A stretch of 64,000 nt of DNA from Palsa-851 sp035534435 (GTDB lineage Bacteria; Chloroflexota; Dormibacteria; Aeolococcales; Aeolococcaceae): contig DATLRX010000096.1 of NCBI GenBank assembly GCA_035534435.1, positions 1 through 64,000 on the forward strand, read 5' to 3'. Below the pieces are notes generated by a model. It had not been told where the DNA came from, did not search any database, and saw nothing but the letters and a program-made list of their open reading frames with translations. The number at the start of each line of letters is the position of its first letter. Positions within the stretch are counted from its first letter, which is position 1. The translations under genes and the position numbers were made by a program. Shown in pieces: positions 15,879 to 24,933 of the stretch.

Positions 15879-17027
15879 ATGCTGACAGCCTGGATCAAGC
15901 GCTTCGAGGCGCTCCCGCCGATCGTGACCGATGGCGCGCTGGCGCTCCTGCTGATGGTCAGCGCCGACGTTGCGGCGTATCAGGATGCCGGAAAGCTCAC
16001 CGCGCTCCAGGTGGTCGTGATCGCGCTCATCACGCTGCCCGTCGCAACGCGCCGTCTGTTCCCCGCCACGGTCACGACCGTGATCGGTGCGGCGCTCATC
16101 ATCAATCTCCTTCTCGGATTCACGAATTCGTTCATCGAGAACTTCGCAGTGCTGGTGGCCTTGTACACGTTGTATGCGTCAGTCGGCGCCGAGTGGCGGG
16201 TCGTCGCCGTGAGCGGGCTCCTCGTGATCGGCCTGATCACCGGCGTCACACTCGGTTGGCGTAACGAAGGGCGGGTGTACCTCGCCGACATCGGCTACAA
16301 CGCGATCATCTTCGCTCTGCCGGTGATCCTCGGCTACGGTGTCCGCACTCGGCGTGCCTACGTCGGGCAGCTGCACGAGCAGTCGCGACTGCGTGCGCGC
16401 GAGGCCGCGGCCGGCGAGCGCACCGCGATCGCACGCGAGCTGCACGACGTGATCGCCCACAGCGTCAGCGTCATGGTGCTGCAGGCAGCGGCCGGCGGAC
16501 GGATCGCTCGCCGGGATCCCGCGGGCGCGGCAGCGACATTCGAGGTCATCGAACAGACCGGTCGCGACGCGCTCGCCGACATGCGCCGCGTTGTCGGCGT
16601 GCTCAAGGACGACCGTGCGGAGGATATGGCGCTGTCGCCGCAGCCGAGTCTCGGCCAACTCGATGCACTGGTCGAGCAGGTCCGGCAGGCGGGTGTGAAC
16701 GTTCATGTGCGTGTCGATGGCGCGCAGCGCCCGCTCGCACCCGGAGTCGAACTCTCCGCGTACCGGATCGTGCAGGAATCACTGACCAATGTGCTGCGAC
16801 ACTCGGGGGCGAGCGACGCCGAGGTCGCGATCCGCTATGGGGGCAACGACCTCACGGTCGAGGTGACCGACAACGGACACAACGGCGCGACCCAGAAGGG
16901 AGAGGGGAACGGGCTCACCGGGATGCGCGAGCGGGTGGCGCTGTTGAACGGCGACTTTGCCGCCGGCGACACCACCCAGGGCTTCAGAGTCTCGGCGCGC
17001 CTGCCGCTCGAAGCACCGACCGGATGA
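15879..17027 (+). CDS. NarL-type sensor histidine kinase
   Basis: A 382-residue kinase with about five membrane helices in residues 15-150, then a HisKA_3 dimerisation domain. The phosphoacceptor His is in ARELHDVIAHSVSVM near residue 189. The ATP-binding domain has the N box in RIVQESLTNVLRHSG, VEVTDNGHN (DxG) and GEGNGLTGMRERV (GxG). No PAS, GAF or large extracellular loop is present, so it probably senses the membrane itself or a small ligand. It overlaps the response regulator by four bases (ATGA), which makes their pairing near certain. Confidence 0.93.
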   Translation: MLTAWIKRFEALPPIVTDGALALLLMVSADVAAYQDAGKLTALQVVVIALITLPVATRRLFPATVTTVIGAALIINLLLGFTNSFIENFAVLVALYTLYASVGAEWRVVAVSGLLVIGLITGVTLGWRNEGRVYLADIGYNAIIFALPVILGYGVRTRRAYVGQLHEQSRLRAREAAAGERTAIARELHDVIAHSVSVMVLQAAAGGRIARRDPAGAAATFEVIEQTGRDALADMRRVVGVLKDDRAEDMALSPQPSLGQLDALVEQVRQAGVNVHVRVDGAQRPLAPGVELSAYRIVQESLTNVLRHSGASDAEVAIRYGGNDLTVEVTDNGHNGATQKGEGNGLTGMRERVALLNGDFAAGDTTQGFRVSARLPLEAPTG

Positions 17028-17677
17028 TCGCCGTCCTGATCGTCGACGACCAGCCGCTGGTGCGCACGGGGCTCCGCACGCTTCTCGAAGAGGAGTCGGA
17101 CATCGCCGTTGTGGGTGATGCGGCCGACGGCGAGGAGGCGGTGCGTGCTGTTGCCGCGCTCGCCCCCCACGTCGTGCTCATGGATATTCGCATGCCCGTG
17201 CTCGACGGGCTCGAGGCAACGCGACGGATCATCACGAGCGGGTCTGCCGCGCGGGTCGTGATCCTGACGACGTTCGACCTGGACGCCTACGTCTTCGAGG
17301 CGCTGCGTGCGGGTGCATCCGGATTCCTGCTGAAGGACGCGCCGAGCGATGAGATCGTGCGTGCGGTGCGGATCGCGGCGGGCGGTGAGGCATTGCTCGC
17401 GCCGTCGGTGACGCGGCGCTTGATCGAGCGCTTCAGCGGGCATGCGCCGCGTGCCGAGGCACCGCGCGTTCGCGAGCTCACGGAGCGTGAGCGGGAGGTT
17501 CTGCTGCTCGTCGCGCGCGGGCTCAGCAACGCCGAGATCGCCCAGCAACTCTTCCTCGGTGAGACGACGGTGAAGACACATGTCGCTCACATCCTCGACA
17601 AGCTCGAGGTGCGCGACCGCGTGCAGGCTGTCGTGCTTGCGTACGAGTCCGGATTGGTGACGCCCTTCCTGCAGTAG
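17024..17677 (+). CDS. NarL/LuxR-family response regulator
   Basis: A 217-residue regulator with a receiver domain (residues 1-120) whose phospho-acceptor is the Asp of VVLMDIRMPVLDGLE near residue 54; the conserved Thr in TTFD and Lys in LLKDAP are present. The C-terminal LuxR helix-turn-helix reads LTEREREVLLLVARGLSNAE followed by TVKTHVAHILDKL. It is the partner of the kinase it overlaps. Targets may include the flanking glycosyltransferase genes, but no shared site was found. Confidence 0.95.
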   Translation: MIAVLIVDDQPLVRTGLRTLLEEESDIAVVGDAADGEEAVRAVAALAPHVVLMDIRMPVLDGLEATRRIITSGSAARVVILTTFDLDAYVFEALRAGASGFLLKDAPSDEIVRAVRIAAGGEALLAPSVTRRLIERFSGHAPRAEAPRVRELTEREREVLLLVARGLSNAEIAQQLFLGETTVKTHVAHILDKLEVRDRVQAVVLAYESGLVTPFLQ

Positions 17678-17799
17678 GAAGAGCCGAATCTCATCCGTGC
17701 GGATGACGGGGAATCACTCCTACGGCTGACGCTCGGCGACCAGCTGCACGCAGACGATCGATGCACCGGACACCGGGAACGGGACATCGAGGATCGAGC

Positions 17800-19380
17800 A
17801 TGAGCGAGCACCGGCCGCTGACGATACACACGAGTGCCGAGGCCGCCGTGCTCACGGCGCCCGCGCGCGCGTCCTCGCCTGAGGCAGCGCAGCAACCCTC
17901 GATGACACGCGGCCGGCCACGCCGGCATACGGAGCGTTGGGTGGTCGGTGGTATCGCGCTGGCCGTCCTGGCCTTGCACTTGGCGACCAACGGCCTCTAC
18001 GGCTTCCAACGCGATGAGATGTACTACCTCGACAGCGCGCGGCACCTGGCGTGGGGGTTCGTCGACTACCCGCCACTCACGCCGACGATCGCCAGGGTGA
18101 GCCTGCTGTTCTTCGGTCCCACCAACGTCTGGGGGCTGCGACTCTGGCCGAGCCTCGCCGGCGCCGTGATGGTGGTGCTCGGTGCGCAGATCGCGCACGA
18201 GCTCGGTGGCGGCCGGACGGCGCGCATTCTCGCCGCGATCGGCGCCGCCACGAGTCCGGTGCTGCTCGGCGCGAACTGGCTCTTTCAGACGGTCACGTTC
18301 GACCAGCTGATGTGGCTCGTCTGCATATGGATCTTCGCGCGCCTGCTGCGGACGGGAGATCGCCGGCTGTGGCTTGCGCTCGGCTCAGCGGTTGGAATCG
18401 GACTCGAGACCAAGTACACGATCGTCGCCCTCGTCGCAGGGCTGATGCTCGCCGTCGCCGTGACCCCGTTGCGCCGGCATCTGCGCACCGCCTGGCCGTG
18501 GCTCGGAGTCCTCGCCGCCGGCATGATCTTCCTGCCGAACGTGGTCTGGCAGATCGCGAACGGATGGCCGTCGGTGGCATTCACGCTCGCGCATCCCGTG
18601 GCGCAGTCCGGCGACTTCGGACCGTTCGCGTTCCTCTCGGAACAGCTTCCGCTCATCGGCCCCCTCGCCATCCCGTTGTGGGGAGCAGGGTTCTGGTGGC
18701 TGCTCTCCGGACGCGGGCGTGCGGTGGGCGTGGCGGCTCTGGTTGCCGCCGGCATCTTCCTGCTCGTGGGCAAGGGGTATTACATCGGACCGCTGCATCC
18801 GGTCCTCCTGGCTGCGGGTGCCTGTGCCGTCGAGTCGTGGACGCGTCAACGCCGGCGATGGCTCATACCGACCACGGCGGTTGCGTTGGCGGTACAGGCA
18901 GTCGTTCTCGCGCCGATCGCGATACCGCTCTTTCCCGAGTCCGTCATGGCGCGATCGGCACTCCCCTCGGTCCGCACCGACTTTGCGGACACCATTGGCT
19001 GGCGGGACCTCGCTAGGGAGGTTGCCACCGTCTACCGCCGGCTGCCGGTGAGCGAGCGATCCACAACGGTGATCCTCACCAACAACTTCGGCGAAGCCGG
19101 CGCCGTGAACACGTATGGACCGGCCCTCGGTTTGCCGGCGGCCGTGTCCGGTGAGCTCACCTATTACTACTGGAAGCCAACCCGCATCGACGGCCCGGTC
19201 ATTGCGGTGGGTCTCGACCTCGGTTTCCTCTCGACGCTGTTCAACGGTTGCGCTCCCGCCGGCACGGTCTCCAACTCGTATGTTCTGGACAACCAGGAGT
19301 TCGGTGCTCCCATCGTCCTCTGCGGCCGACCCAAACTCACGCTCGACCAACTGTGGCCCCGTCTGAAGTCGTTCACGTAG
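17800..19380 (+). CDS. ArnT/PMT-like integral membrane glycosyltransferase (GT-C fold)
   Basis: A 526-residue membrane protein read from ATG 17800, which has a purine-rich stretch upstream; an in-frame ATG at 17761 adds 13 residues without a better site. A soluble N-terminus of about 45 residues precedes the first helix. The first extracytoplasmic loop carries FQRDEMYYLDSARHLAWGFVD, with the Asp-Glu pair of PMT/ArnT enzymes and the adjacent DYPPL. About ten further helices follow, then a C-terminal periplasmic-side domain with several Cys. Such enzymes transfer sugars from a polyprenyl-phosphate carrier to lipids or proteins outside the membrane. The acceptor is unknown. Confidence 0.85.
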   Translation: MSEHRPLTIHTSAEAAVLTAPARASSPEAAQQPSMTRGRPRRHTERWVVGGIALAVLALHLATNGLYGFQRDEMYYLDSARHLAWGFVDYPPLTPTIARVSLLFFGPTNVWGLRLWPSLAGAVMVVLGAQIAHELGGGRTARILAAIGAATSPVLLGANWLFQTVTFDQLMWLVCIWIFARLLRTGDRRLWLALGSAVGIGLETKYTIVALVAGLMLAVAVTPLRRHLRTAWPWLGVLAAGMIFLPNVVWQIANGWPSVAFTLAHPVAQSGDFGPFAFLSEQLPLIGPLAIPLWGAGFWWLLSGRGRAVGVAALVAAGIFLLVGKGYYIGPLHPVLLAAGACAVESWTRQRRRWLIPTTAVALAVQAVVLAPIAIPLFPESVMARSALPSVRTDFADTIGWRDLAREVATVYRRLPVSERSTTVILTNNFGEAGAVNTYGPALGLPAAVSGELTYYYWKPTRIDGPVIAVGLDLGFLSTLFNGCAPAGTVSNSYVLDNQEFGAPIVLCGRPKLTLDQLWPRLKSFT

Positions 19381-19442
19381 CAGTGCAGCTGCGATGCCGG
19401 CGCGCCCGCCAGCACGCCGGCATCGCGCCCGCAGCGCTGGCC

Positions 19443-20111
19443 TCACGCGGCCGGCGTGGCGCCGCGGACTGCCGTGATCATCGTCGCGAAGTCCCGCCGA
19501 CCCGTCGTGTCCCACATCTCACGCACCGGGGCGGGGATGTGCTGCAGCGTCGTCGCCAACTGTGCATCGGTCATCTGCTCGAAGATCAGCCCGAGCACCA
19601 GCCAGGTCTTGTCGCCGGTGAAGTGACCCATCGCCCACCCCGGGAGCGCGCTCCACTCGTCCTGTGAGACGGTCACCGCGGCGAGCGGGAGGATCTCGCG
19701 CTCCTCCTCGACCAGATGCGCGTCGAGCTCGACGGCGAGCCTGCGAGTCGCGGCTGCCAGCGCTGTCGCACGCTCCGCGGTCGGATTGGCGCTGTACGCA
19801 TCGAGGGAGCGTGAGGCGGCTTGGATCACCTCGTCGACGGCCGCGTGCTGCGACTCCATGCGGTCGAGGAGCGCTTCACGCTCGGGTGCGCGTGCACGCA
19901 GCAGGGGCCAGAGCATCGCGTCCTCCGCGCCGTGGTGCGCGTGGAGAAAGGCGAGCACGTTCGAGTAGAACGAGCTGATCAGCGGGGCGCGATCCGCCGC
20001 GGGTGCCGTGCCGATGACGTCGTCCGCACCGGCAAACGCCTGGCGGAACATGCCGTGCGGGATGAACATGTCCGATGTGTCGCAGGTCCGCGTGAGTGTG
20101 TCCTGGGTCAT
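19443..20111 (-). CDS. Hemerythrin-like (HHE) domain protein
   Basis: A 222-residue protein from ATG 20111, chosen because GGAGG lies eight bases upstream. Its four-helix region has the His/Glu spacing of hemerythrin-type domains: a His in IPHGMF, LHAHHGAEDAMLWPLL, MESQHAAVDEVI and DAHLVEEEREILPLA. These residues would bind a non-heme di-iron centre. The family handles oxygen, nitric oxide or iron stress. A perfect 18-bp palindrome lies about 100 bases upstream and could be its operator. It is downstream of and co-directional with the LuxR gene. Confidence 0.82.
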   Translation of the reverse strand: MTQDTLTRTCDTSDMFIPHGMFRQAFAGADDVIGTAPAADRAPLISSFYSNVLAFLHAHHGAEDAMLWPLLRARAPEREALLDRMESQHAAVDEVIQAASRSLDAYSANPTAERATALAAATRRLAVELDAHLVEEEREILPLAAVTVSQDEWSALPGWAMGHFTGDKTWLVLGLIFEQMTDAQLATTLQHIPAPVREMWDTTGRRDFATMITAVRGATPAA

Positions 20112-20210
20112 GGTCTGCCTCCGTGCGCTGCTGGCGGGTACGGCACGACGATCGCTCGCGCGCACAGTCCAGGTCGTCCCCTGAACCGGCCATTTCGGTG
20201 GCCTGAGGCG

Positions 20211-20228
20211 ATGACCCGATCGGGTCAT
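20211..20228. promoter_or_regulatory. Perfect 18-bp palindrome between LuxR and hemerythrin genes
   Basis: ATGACCCGATCGGGTCAT is fully self-complementary. It lies 8 bases past the LuxR-gene stop and 100 bases before the hemerythrin start, both read leftward. No T-run follows, so a protein-binding site is more likely than a terminator. A weaker repeat (GGCCA...TGGCC) lies just beside it at 20189-20204. Confidence 0.5.
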
Positions 20229-20235
20229 ACGCCGG

Positions 20236-21846
20236 TCAGCTGAGGCCGAGACGAGTCGCTTCGGCCGCTGCCGCGGCGCGCGTGGGGACGTCGAGCTTGC
20301 GCAGCACCGACGCAACATGGCGGTGCACGGTGTGCGGGCTCAAGTTGAGCTCCTGGGCGATCGCGGCGTTGCTCAACCCGGCGGCAACGAGACGGAGCAC
20401 CTCAGCCTCGCGTGCGGTCAACCCCGCGGGGCGCGGCGTCGCGGCGGTCTCTCCGAGCAACTGTCGCGCGGCGTCCAGCGCAGCGGCAGCCTCGTCGGAT
20501 CGTCCTGCGGCGCGCAGCACAGCTGCCTCGTGACGCCGCGCCTGTGCCGCGTCGAAGCACGTGCCGGCATTTGCGAAGAGACGCGCCGCCTCGCGATCGG
20601 CGGCGACCGCTTCGTCGACCTTGCCGTCCATGGCATCCACCGCGGCTCGCGACAGTGCCAGCCACGCACGCACCGGTGGAGTCGCGATTCGTTCAGCGAT
20701 TGGGTCCAGCTCTGCCAGGGCACGGTGTGCGGTCTCGACGTCACCGGCGGCGGCCGCGGCACGGATGGTGAGCTGGTGCGAGAGCACGCTGGTCGTATCG
20801 CGCCCGCCCTGCGTCATCGTCGCCAGTTCCTTCGCCAGGCTGACTGCTGACTGCGTGTCGCCGGCGTCCAGCGCCAGCTCGCCGCGAAGGCGGAGGACGT
20901 CGGGCGTCTCCGGGCAGTCACGGATCAGCTGCGCCGCGCTCTTCGGGTCGCCGCGCCGGCGCTGCAGGTCGGCGAGCTTGACCAGGGCGTTGCCCCGAAT
21001 CATCCGGTGCCCCTGACGCCAGTGCCCGGTGTCGAACATGTCGAGCGCGTCGCGCAGTCGCGCCTCGCCTTCGCTCGTGCGCCCCAGGACGCCAAGGATC
21101 CAGCCGTATGTCGCCAGGCAGTTCGCTTTGAGGAAGCCGCTGGGCCGCTCGCTGTCGACGGCAAGGCCCGCGCGGCACCACTCCTCGGCGCGCGCGTAGT
21201 CGTGTGCGGACTCGCAGGCGGCGAGCGTCACGCAGAAGCAGTCACTCATCACCAGCGGAGCGGTCGTGTCACCGGACGCGACGCCGGCCATGGCGCTGTC
21301 GACGAGCCGCATCCCCGCGCCGACGTCACCGAGGATGACCAGCGCAAGCCCACGCTCGGCCAGCGCGCTCAGCTCGAGGTCGCGGTCACCATGGCGGCGG
21401 GCGATCGCCTCGGCCTCGAGCGCCGCCTCCGCGAGGCGCTCGTAGTCGCCCTCGAAGGCGGTGCGATAGAGGAGCAGCCAGCCGTGCTCGGCGCACTCGG
21501 GGAGGTCCTCGAGCAGTCGCGCGGCGCGCCCGAACCACCCGTTGGCAACGGCGCGGTCGCCGTAGTTGAACGCCTCCTCGAGGGCGCTCCAGCACGCGAC
21601 CCATGCCGCGCGCTGTGGCGACCCGGTATCGACGAGGCGGCGATACGCCAGCTTCATCTCATCGATCGCTGCCTTGGTGTCGTACCCGCACCAGAGGGCG
21701 GTGGCGAGGACCACGTGTGCCTCGCCATCGTCGCTGCCGGCGATGCACGCTCGAGCGTACTCGGCGGCCGCGCGCCAGTCGCCGCTGGCCAGCGCCGCCT
21801 CGGCTTTGCGGAGATCGGCCGGTGCCTGCTTGTCAAGCGTGGTCAT
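20236..21846 (-). CDS. TPR-like LuxR-family transcriptional regulator
   Basis: A 536-residue protein. Residues 1-460 are Ala-rich helical pairs in a TPR-like arrangement, starting LRKAEAALASGDWRAAAEYA. The last 65 residues form a LuxR helix-turn-helix: LTAREAEVLRLVAAGLSNAA, then PHTVHRHVASVLRKLDVPTR. There is no receiver domain and no P-loop, so it is neither a response regulator nor a full LAL-type ATPase. The repeats presumably bind a partner or ligand. The nearest downstream gene is the hemerythrin-domain gene. Confidence 0.88.
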   Translation of the reverse strand: MTTLDKQAPADLRKAEAALASGDWRAAAEYARACIAGSDDGEAHVVLATALWCGYDTKAAIDEMKLAYRRLVDTGSPQRAAWVACWSALEEAFNYGDRAVANGWFGRAARLLEDLPECAEHGWLLLYRTAFEGDYERLAEAALEAEAIARRHGDRDLELSALAERGLALVILGDVGAGMRLVDSAMAGVASGDTTAPLVMSDCFCVTLAACESAHDYARAEEWCRAGLAVDSERPSGFLKANCLATYGWILGVLGRTSEGEARLRDALDMFDTGHWRQGHRMIRGNALVKLADLQRRRGDPKSAAQLIRDCPETPDVLRLRGELALDAGDTQSAVSLAKELATMTQGGRDTTSVLSHQLTIRAAAAAGDVETAHRALAELDPIAERIATPPVRAWLALSRAAVDAMDGKVDEAVAADREAARLFANAGTCFDAAQARRHEAAVLRAAGRSDEAAAALDAARQLLGETAATPRPAGLTAREAEVLRLVAAGLSNAAIAQELNLSPHTVHRHVASVLRKLDVPTRAAAAAEATRLGLS

Positions 21847-22082
21847 GGTGTGATCTTGCGTGATTCTGTGTCGAGAGTCAGCCTCAGCCGGCGCGCGGGG
21901 CCGGCTCCGTTGTCAAAGGTACGAGCCGCGTCGACACGCGAACAACGACGCGTCGCGCGGCGGCGAGCGGCGCAGATGCTCGATGGCGTTGGAGGGCGTC
22001 ATCATCGACGACGACCCGCAACGGTGTCGAGGTCGAGTTCCTGCCCGGGCTCGGGTTCCGACCTGTCCTGGGTGAGCACACG

Positions 22083-22367
22083 ATGCTCAATTTCGTGTCG
22101 TTCGAGCCGCACACCGAGGCGCCGATGCATGTACACGTGGAGGAGCAGATCGTGCTCGTCCTGGAGGGGGAGTTCGAGTTCGACATCGATGGTGATGTCC
22201 GCACGATGCACGTGGGCGATGTGGCGGTGGTTCCGAGTTGGGTGCCTCATAGAGCGCGCACCCACGACACGTCGTGCCGTGAGGTCGACGTCTTCAATCC
22301 CCCGAGACGCTCCCTTCTCGATCACGCACGCAAGCAGGCGACGCCTCGTCGCCCCGAACCGGCCTAG
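22083..22367 (+). CDS. Small cupin-domain protein, N-terminus uncertain
   Basis: From ATG 22083 this encodes 94 residues of a single-domain cupin: HVHVEEQIVLVLEGEFEFDI supplies the first metal-binding motif and GDVAVVPSWVPHRA the second. The reading frame stays open upstream and encodes a convincing cupin start (GVEVEFLPGLGFRPVLGEH), but I see no ATG or GTG there. An overlapping frame starts at ATG 21983 with MALEGVIIDDD. Either a non-standard start is used or a one-base frameshift has split the gene near 22020. Single-domain cupins bind small ligands or metals; no substrate can be inferred. Confidence 0.65.
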   Translation: MLNFVSFEPHTEAPMHVHVEEQIVLVLEGEFEFDIDGDVRTMHVGDVAVVPSWVPHRARTHDTSCREVDVFNPPRRSLLDHARKQATPRRPEPA

Positions 22368-22467
22368 GAAGGGTCGAAACGCACGCGGATCCGCGTGTAC
22401 TGGCAACACCGTCGACTCGGGTTGCACAAGCCTCAATGCCGCCTACGACGAATGGTCAGAGCGACCG

Positions 22468-23745
22468 CTACTGGAACCAGCCCTCAACATCCAGCAGCGC
22501 ATTGACGCTCCCGGCAGCGTTGTACAACCGCACATCCCCGGAAGGAGACGACGGTGACAACCCCACCGCCACGAGATTCGGCAGCACTGAGCTCACCACA
22601 TTCACATCCGAGGCATTCGGTCGCGGGGAGACATTCGCCGGATATGCGATGAGGTAGGTCGCCACCCGGCCGAAGGAAATCGCGGTGAAGTTGCCGATGA
22701 TGGCGATCGGCCCGGTGCTCGGCACTCCCGCGATGCCGGCAACCGCGACCAGGAGCGTCCCACCCGGCGTGAGCGTGTGCCCCGCGCATGGCGTTCCAGA
22801 ACCGACCCGTGTATCGCACACACGCGTCGGCCCAATCGCCTGGAACTGCGTGCCAACTGGCGCCGACGCGGACCCGAACCAGCCGGTCGCGTCCAGGATG
22901 AAGTCAATGGATCCCACGGAATTGAAAACGCACACATCGGTTGTCGGGCCGCCGGTAGTGGCCGGACCAAGGCTGACGATGACTCGATTCGCCTCGGTCG
23001 TTCCAGTGCCAAGATTGATCGTCGACGTGGCAGCAGACGCGGCACACGAGCCGTTCGCCTGCGGAGGATAGACACTCAGAAACGTCGACGACGTGCCGCC
23101 AATCGCGGTGAGATTCAGCACCGCGGCCTGCGCCATCCCGTTGGTCGGGATGCTCGCCGGCGAGCCACCAACGCCGCTCGGCACGCCCGAAACATTCACC
23201 TTCACCACAGCGCTCGAACCGAGACGATGGTCGCTGGTACCGGTGCCATTGCAGACATTCGCGGGTTGCCGCGCCCTGGTGTCGCACACGCGCAGCGGTG
23301 AGATGGCGTGGAACTGCCCCGTCGGATCGCTCGCCGTGTCAGGCGCGAAATAGCCCTCCACATCCGCAACGACATCCACCGCGCCGATCGGGTTGTACAT
23401 GCTGATCTCACGGTTGGGGTCCGTTGGGTTCGCCTGACCCAACGTGACCGTCACCAGGTTGGGAGTGACCGCGCCCGGGCCGAAGTTCAGGTTGGACGCT
23501 TGCGGCCTTCCGGTTCCGGCCGGATAGATGGTCAGGAGACCACCGGTGGTGCTCGTGACTGCAGTCACATTCACAACGACCGCCGTCGCCGTCGCCGGCA
23601 CCGGGTCGGCCCCGATTCTCAGCCCCGCGACTCCGGTGATCTGCACATTCCTGGTCGCGCCCGTCGTCACTCGACCGGCGCCGCATTGCATGCATGTGCG
23701 TGCGCGCGTATCGAGAATGCGAAACGGCGTCAGCGCAACGTATTT
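22468..23745 (-). repeat. Three long tandem protein repeats (RxxDTR ... DVEGYF type)
   Basis: Three units of roughly 390-460 bp encode the C-terminal two thirds of the TIG protein. Each begins ALTPFRILDTR, AISPLRVCDTR or AIGPTRVCDTR and ends DVVADVEGYF, DFILDATGWF or NALLDVEGWF. Units two and three have extra Cys after VCDTR. They are diverged, with no long DNA identity, which points to old duplication and probably a beta-rich fold. Confidence 0.75.
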
Positions 23746-24771
23746 CGACAGCGCGGTGTATACGTAGCCCGCGCCCGCGTTGAGCGGGTTCGATCCACCG
23801 CCGGTCGTCACCGTTAACTGCTCGTACCCCGCGGCTTCGGCGGGTGTCGTGAACGTGAACGATGTACCGGTGATCGCAGCCGGCGTCACGTGCGTCGTCC
23901 CCATCGTGACGGTCATCCCCGGCGTGAATCCCGTCCCGGTGACACGCACCGTCTGTCCGCCGGCGACCGGACCGGCTGCGGGCGACAGGGAACTCACGAC
24001 CGGATACGGCGTCGCCACCACGACTGGCGGACCCACTGCCACGCCCATGCCGCCGAAGGTCGTGAGCATCGAGCTGAACTGCGCCTCGGTGTACGTGTAC
24101 TGATTACCCGAGAAGACATCAAGCAGTGTCACCGAGTGTCCCGGGAACGCACCGAGCACCGTGACGGCATGTTCATGCAGCGTGTAGCGAATCTGCCGGC
24201 CGTCAAACGCGGTCCACGTGCTCGTCGGATATCCCACACCGCTTGCGAGGCTGCGGAAGTCGATCCACACGACGACGGGACTCCCGCTCTCGATCTCGGC
24301 TTCAACCGACGACGTGCTCCATCCTGTCCGGGCCACCTCGGTGAACCCGACCTTGGTGACCACGTTGGCAATCGGCTGGTAGTAGACGCCGTACCCGTCG
24401 CCGGGAGCGAAGCCCTCGACGCCGTTGACGTTGCCGACAAAGTCGATGTACGGATCGCCCCACGTGATCGCAGAGCCGTTGACGATGGGATTGCGAAGGT
24501 CCAACGGCAGCTGATCGAAGATCCAGTCCTGGAGGCTCAGGCCACCGGTGTTGACCGGAACACTCCGCACCTCGAATGCCGCTGCGAGCGCGGCTGCCTC
24601 GCAGTCGAGGTTCTTGTCCTGGATGGTGAGCGTGGGGTCGAGGTTCATCGGTCCGGGGCTCGAGGGGGCAGCCGACGCGACTGCTGACCCGGTCACGAAC
24701 GCGGCCGCAATGCCGATGGCGACACCGAGCGCCACGAACGCCGACGCGGGGGGACGCCGGGGGAGACCCAT
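22468..24771 (-). CDS. Secreted C39-like peptidase / TIG domain / triple-repeat surface protein
   Basis: A 767-residue exported protein from ATG 24771, with a signal peptide ending near GSAVASAAP. Residues about 45-255 resemble a C39-like cysteine peptidase fold: LDCEAAALAAAF holds a candidate Cys near 57 and LHEHAVTVLG a candidate His near 201. An IPT/TIG domain follows (PVVSSLSPAAGPVAGGQTVR onward, about 260-345). Then come three repeats of 120-145 residues, each opening with R-x-x-DTR (FRILDTR, LRVCDTR, TRVCDTR) and closing with D-x-E/T-G-[YW]-F. There is no C-terminal anchor. It may process or display a surface polypeptide; peptidase activity is inferred. GTG 24813 is an alternative start. 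Confidence 0.8.
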   Translation of the reverse strand: MGLPRRPPASAFVALGVAIGIAAAFVTGSAVASAAPSSPGPMNLDPTLTIQDKNLDCEAAALAAAFEVRSVPVNTGGLSLQDWIFDQLPLDLRNPIVNGSAITWGDPYIDFVGNVNGVEGFAPGDGYGVYYQPIANVVTKVGFTEVARTGWSTSSVEAEIESGSPVVVWIDFRSLASGVGYPTSTWTAFDGRQIRYTLHEHAVTVLGAFPGHSVTLLDVFSGNQYTYTEAQFSSMLTTFGGMGVAVGPPVVVATPYPVVSSLSPAAGPVAGGQTVRVTGTGFTPGMTVTMGTTHVTPAAITGTSFTFTTPAEAAGYEQLTVTTGGGSNPLNAGAGYVYTALSKYVALTPFRILDTRARTCMQCGAGRVTTGATRNVQITGVAGLRIGADPVPATATAVVVNVTAVTSTTGGLLTIYPAGTGRPQASNLNFGPGAVTPNLVTVTLGQANPTDPNREISMYNPIGAVDVVADVEGYFAPDTASDPTGQFHAISPLRVCDTRARQPANVCNGTGTSDHRLGSSAVVKVNVSGVPSGVGGSPASIPTNGMAQAAVLNLTAIGGTSSTFLSVYPPQANGSCAASAATSTINLGTGTTEANRVIVSLGPATTGGPTTDVCVFNSVGSIDFILDATGWFGSASAPVGTQFQAIGPTRVCDTRVGSGTPCAGHTLTPGGTLLVAVAGIAGVPSTGPIAIIGNFTAISFGRVATYLIAYPANVSPRPNASDVNVVSSVLPNLVAVGLSPSSPSGDVRLYNAAGSVNALLDVEGWFQ

Positions 24772-24933
24772 CACTCCCTCGACCGTGCGCCACTCATCCG
24801 GTGAGTGCCGCACGCGCTGTTACGGTCCTGGGCACCGACGGTGGCGGAGTACGACGGGCTCCGTTACGCGGCGCCGCGGGTACCGGGATGAGGCGCGCTC
24901 ACGAGCTAACCGTAAGGCGCCGACCCCGGTATG

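Noticed and set aside
20236..21846. LAL-type ATPase regulator
   Set aside because: The LuxR and TPR-like parts fit, but no Walker A or B motif is present in the N-terminal region.
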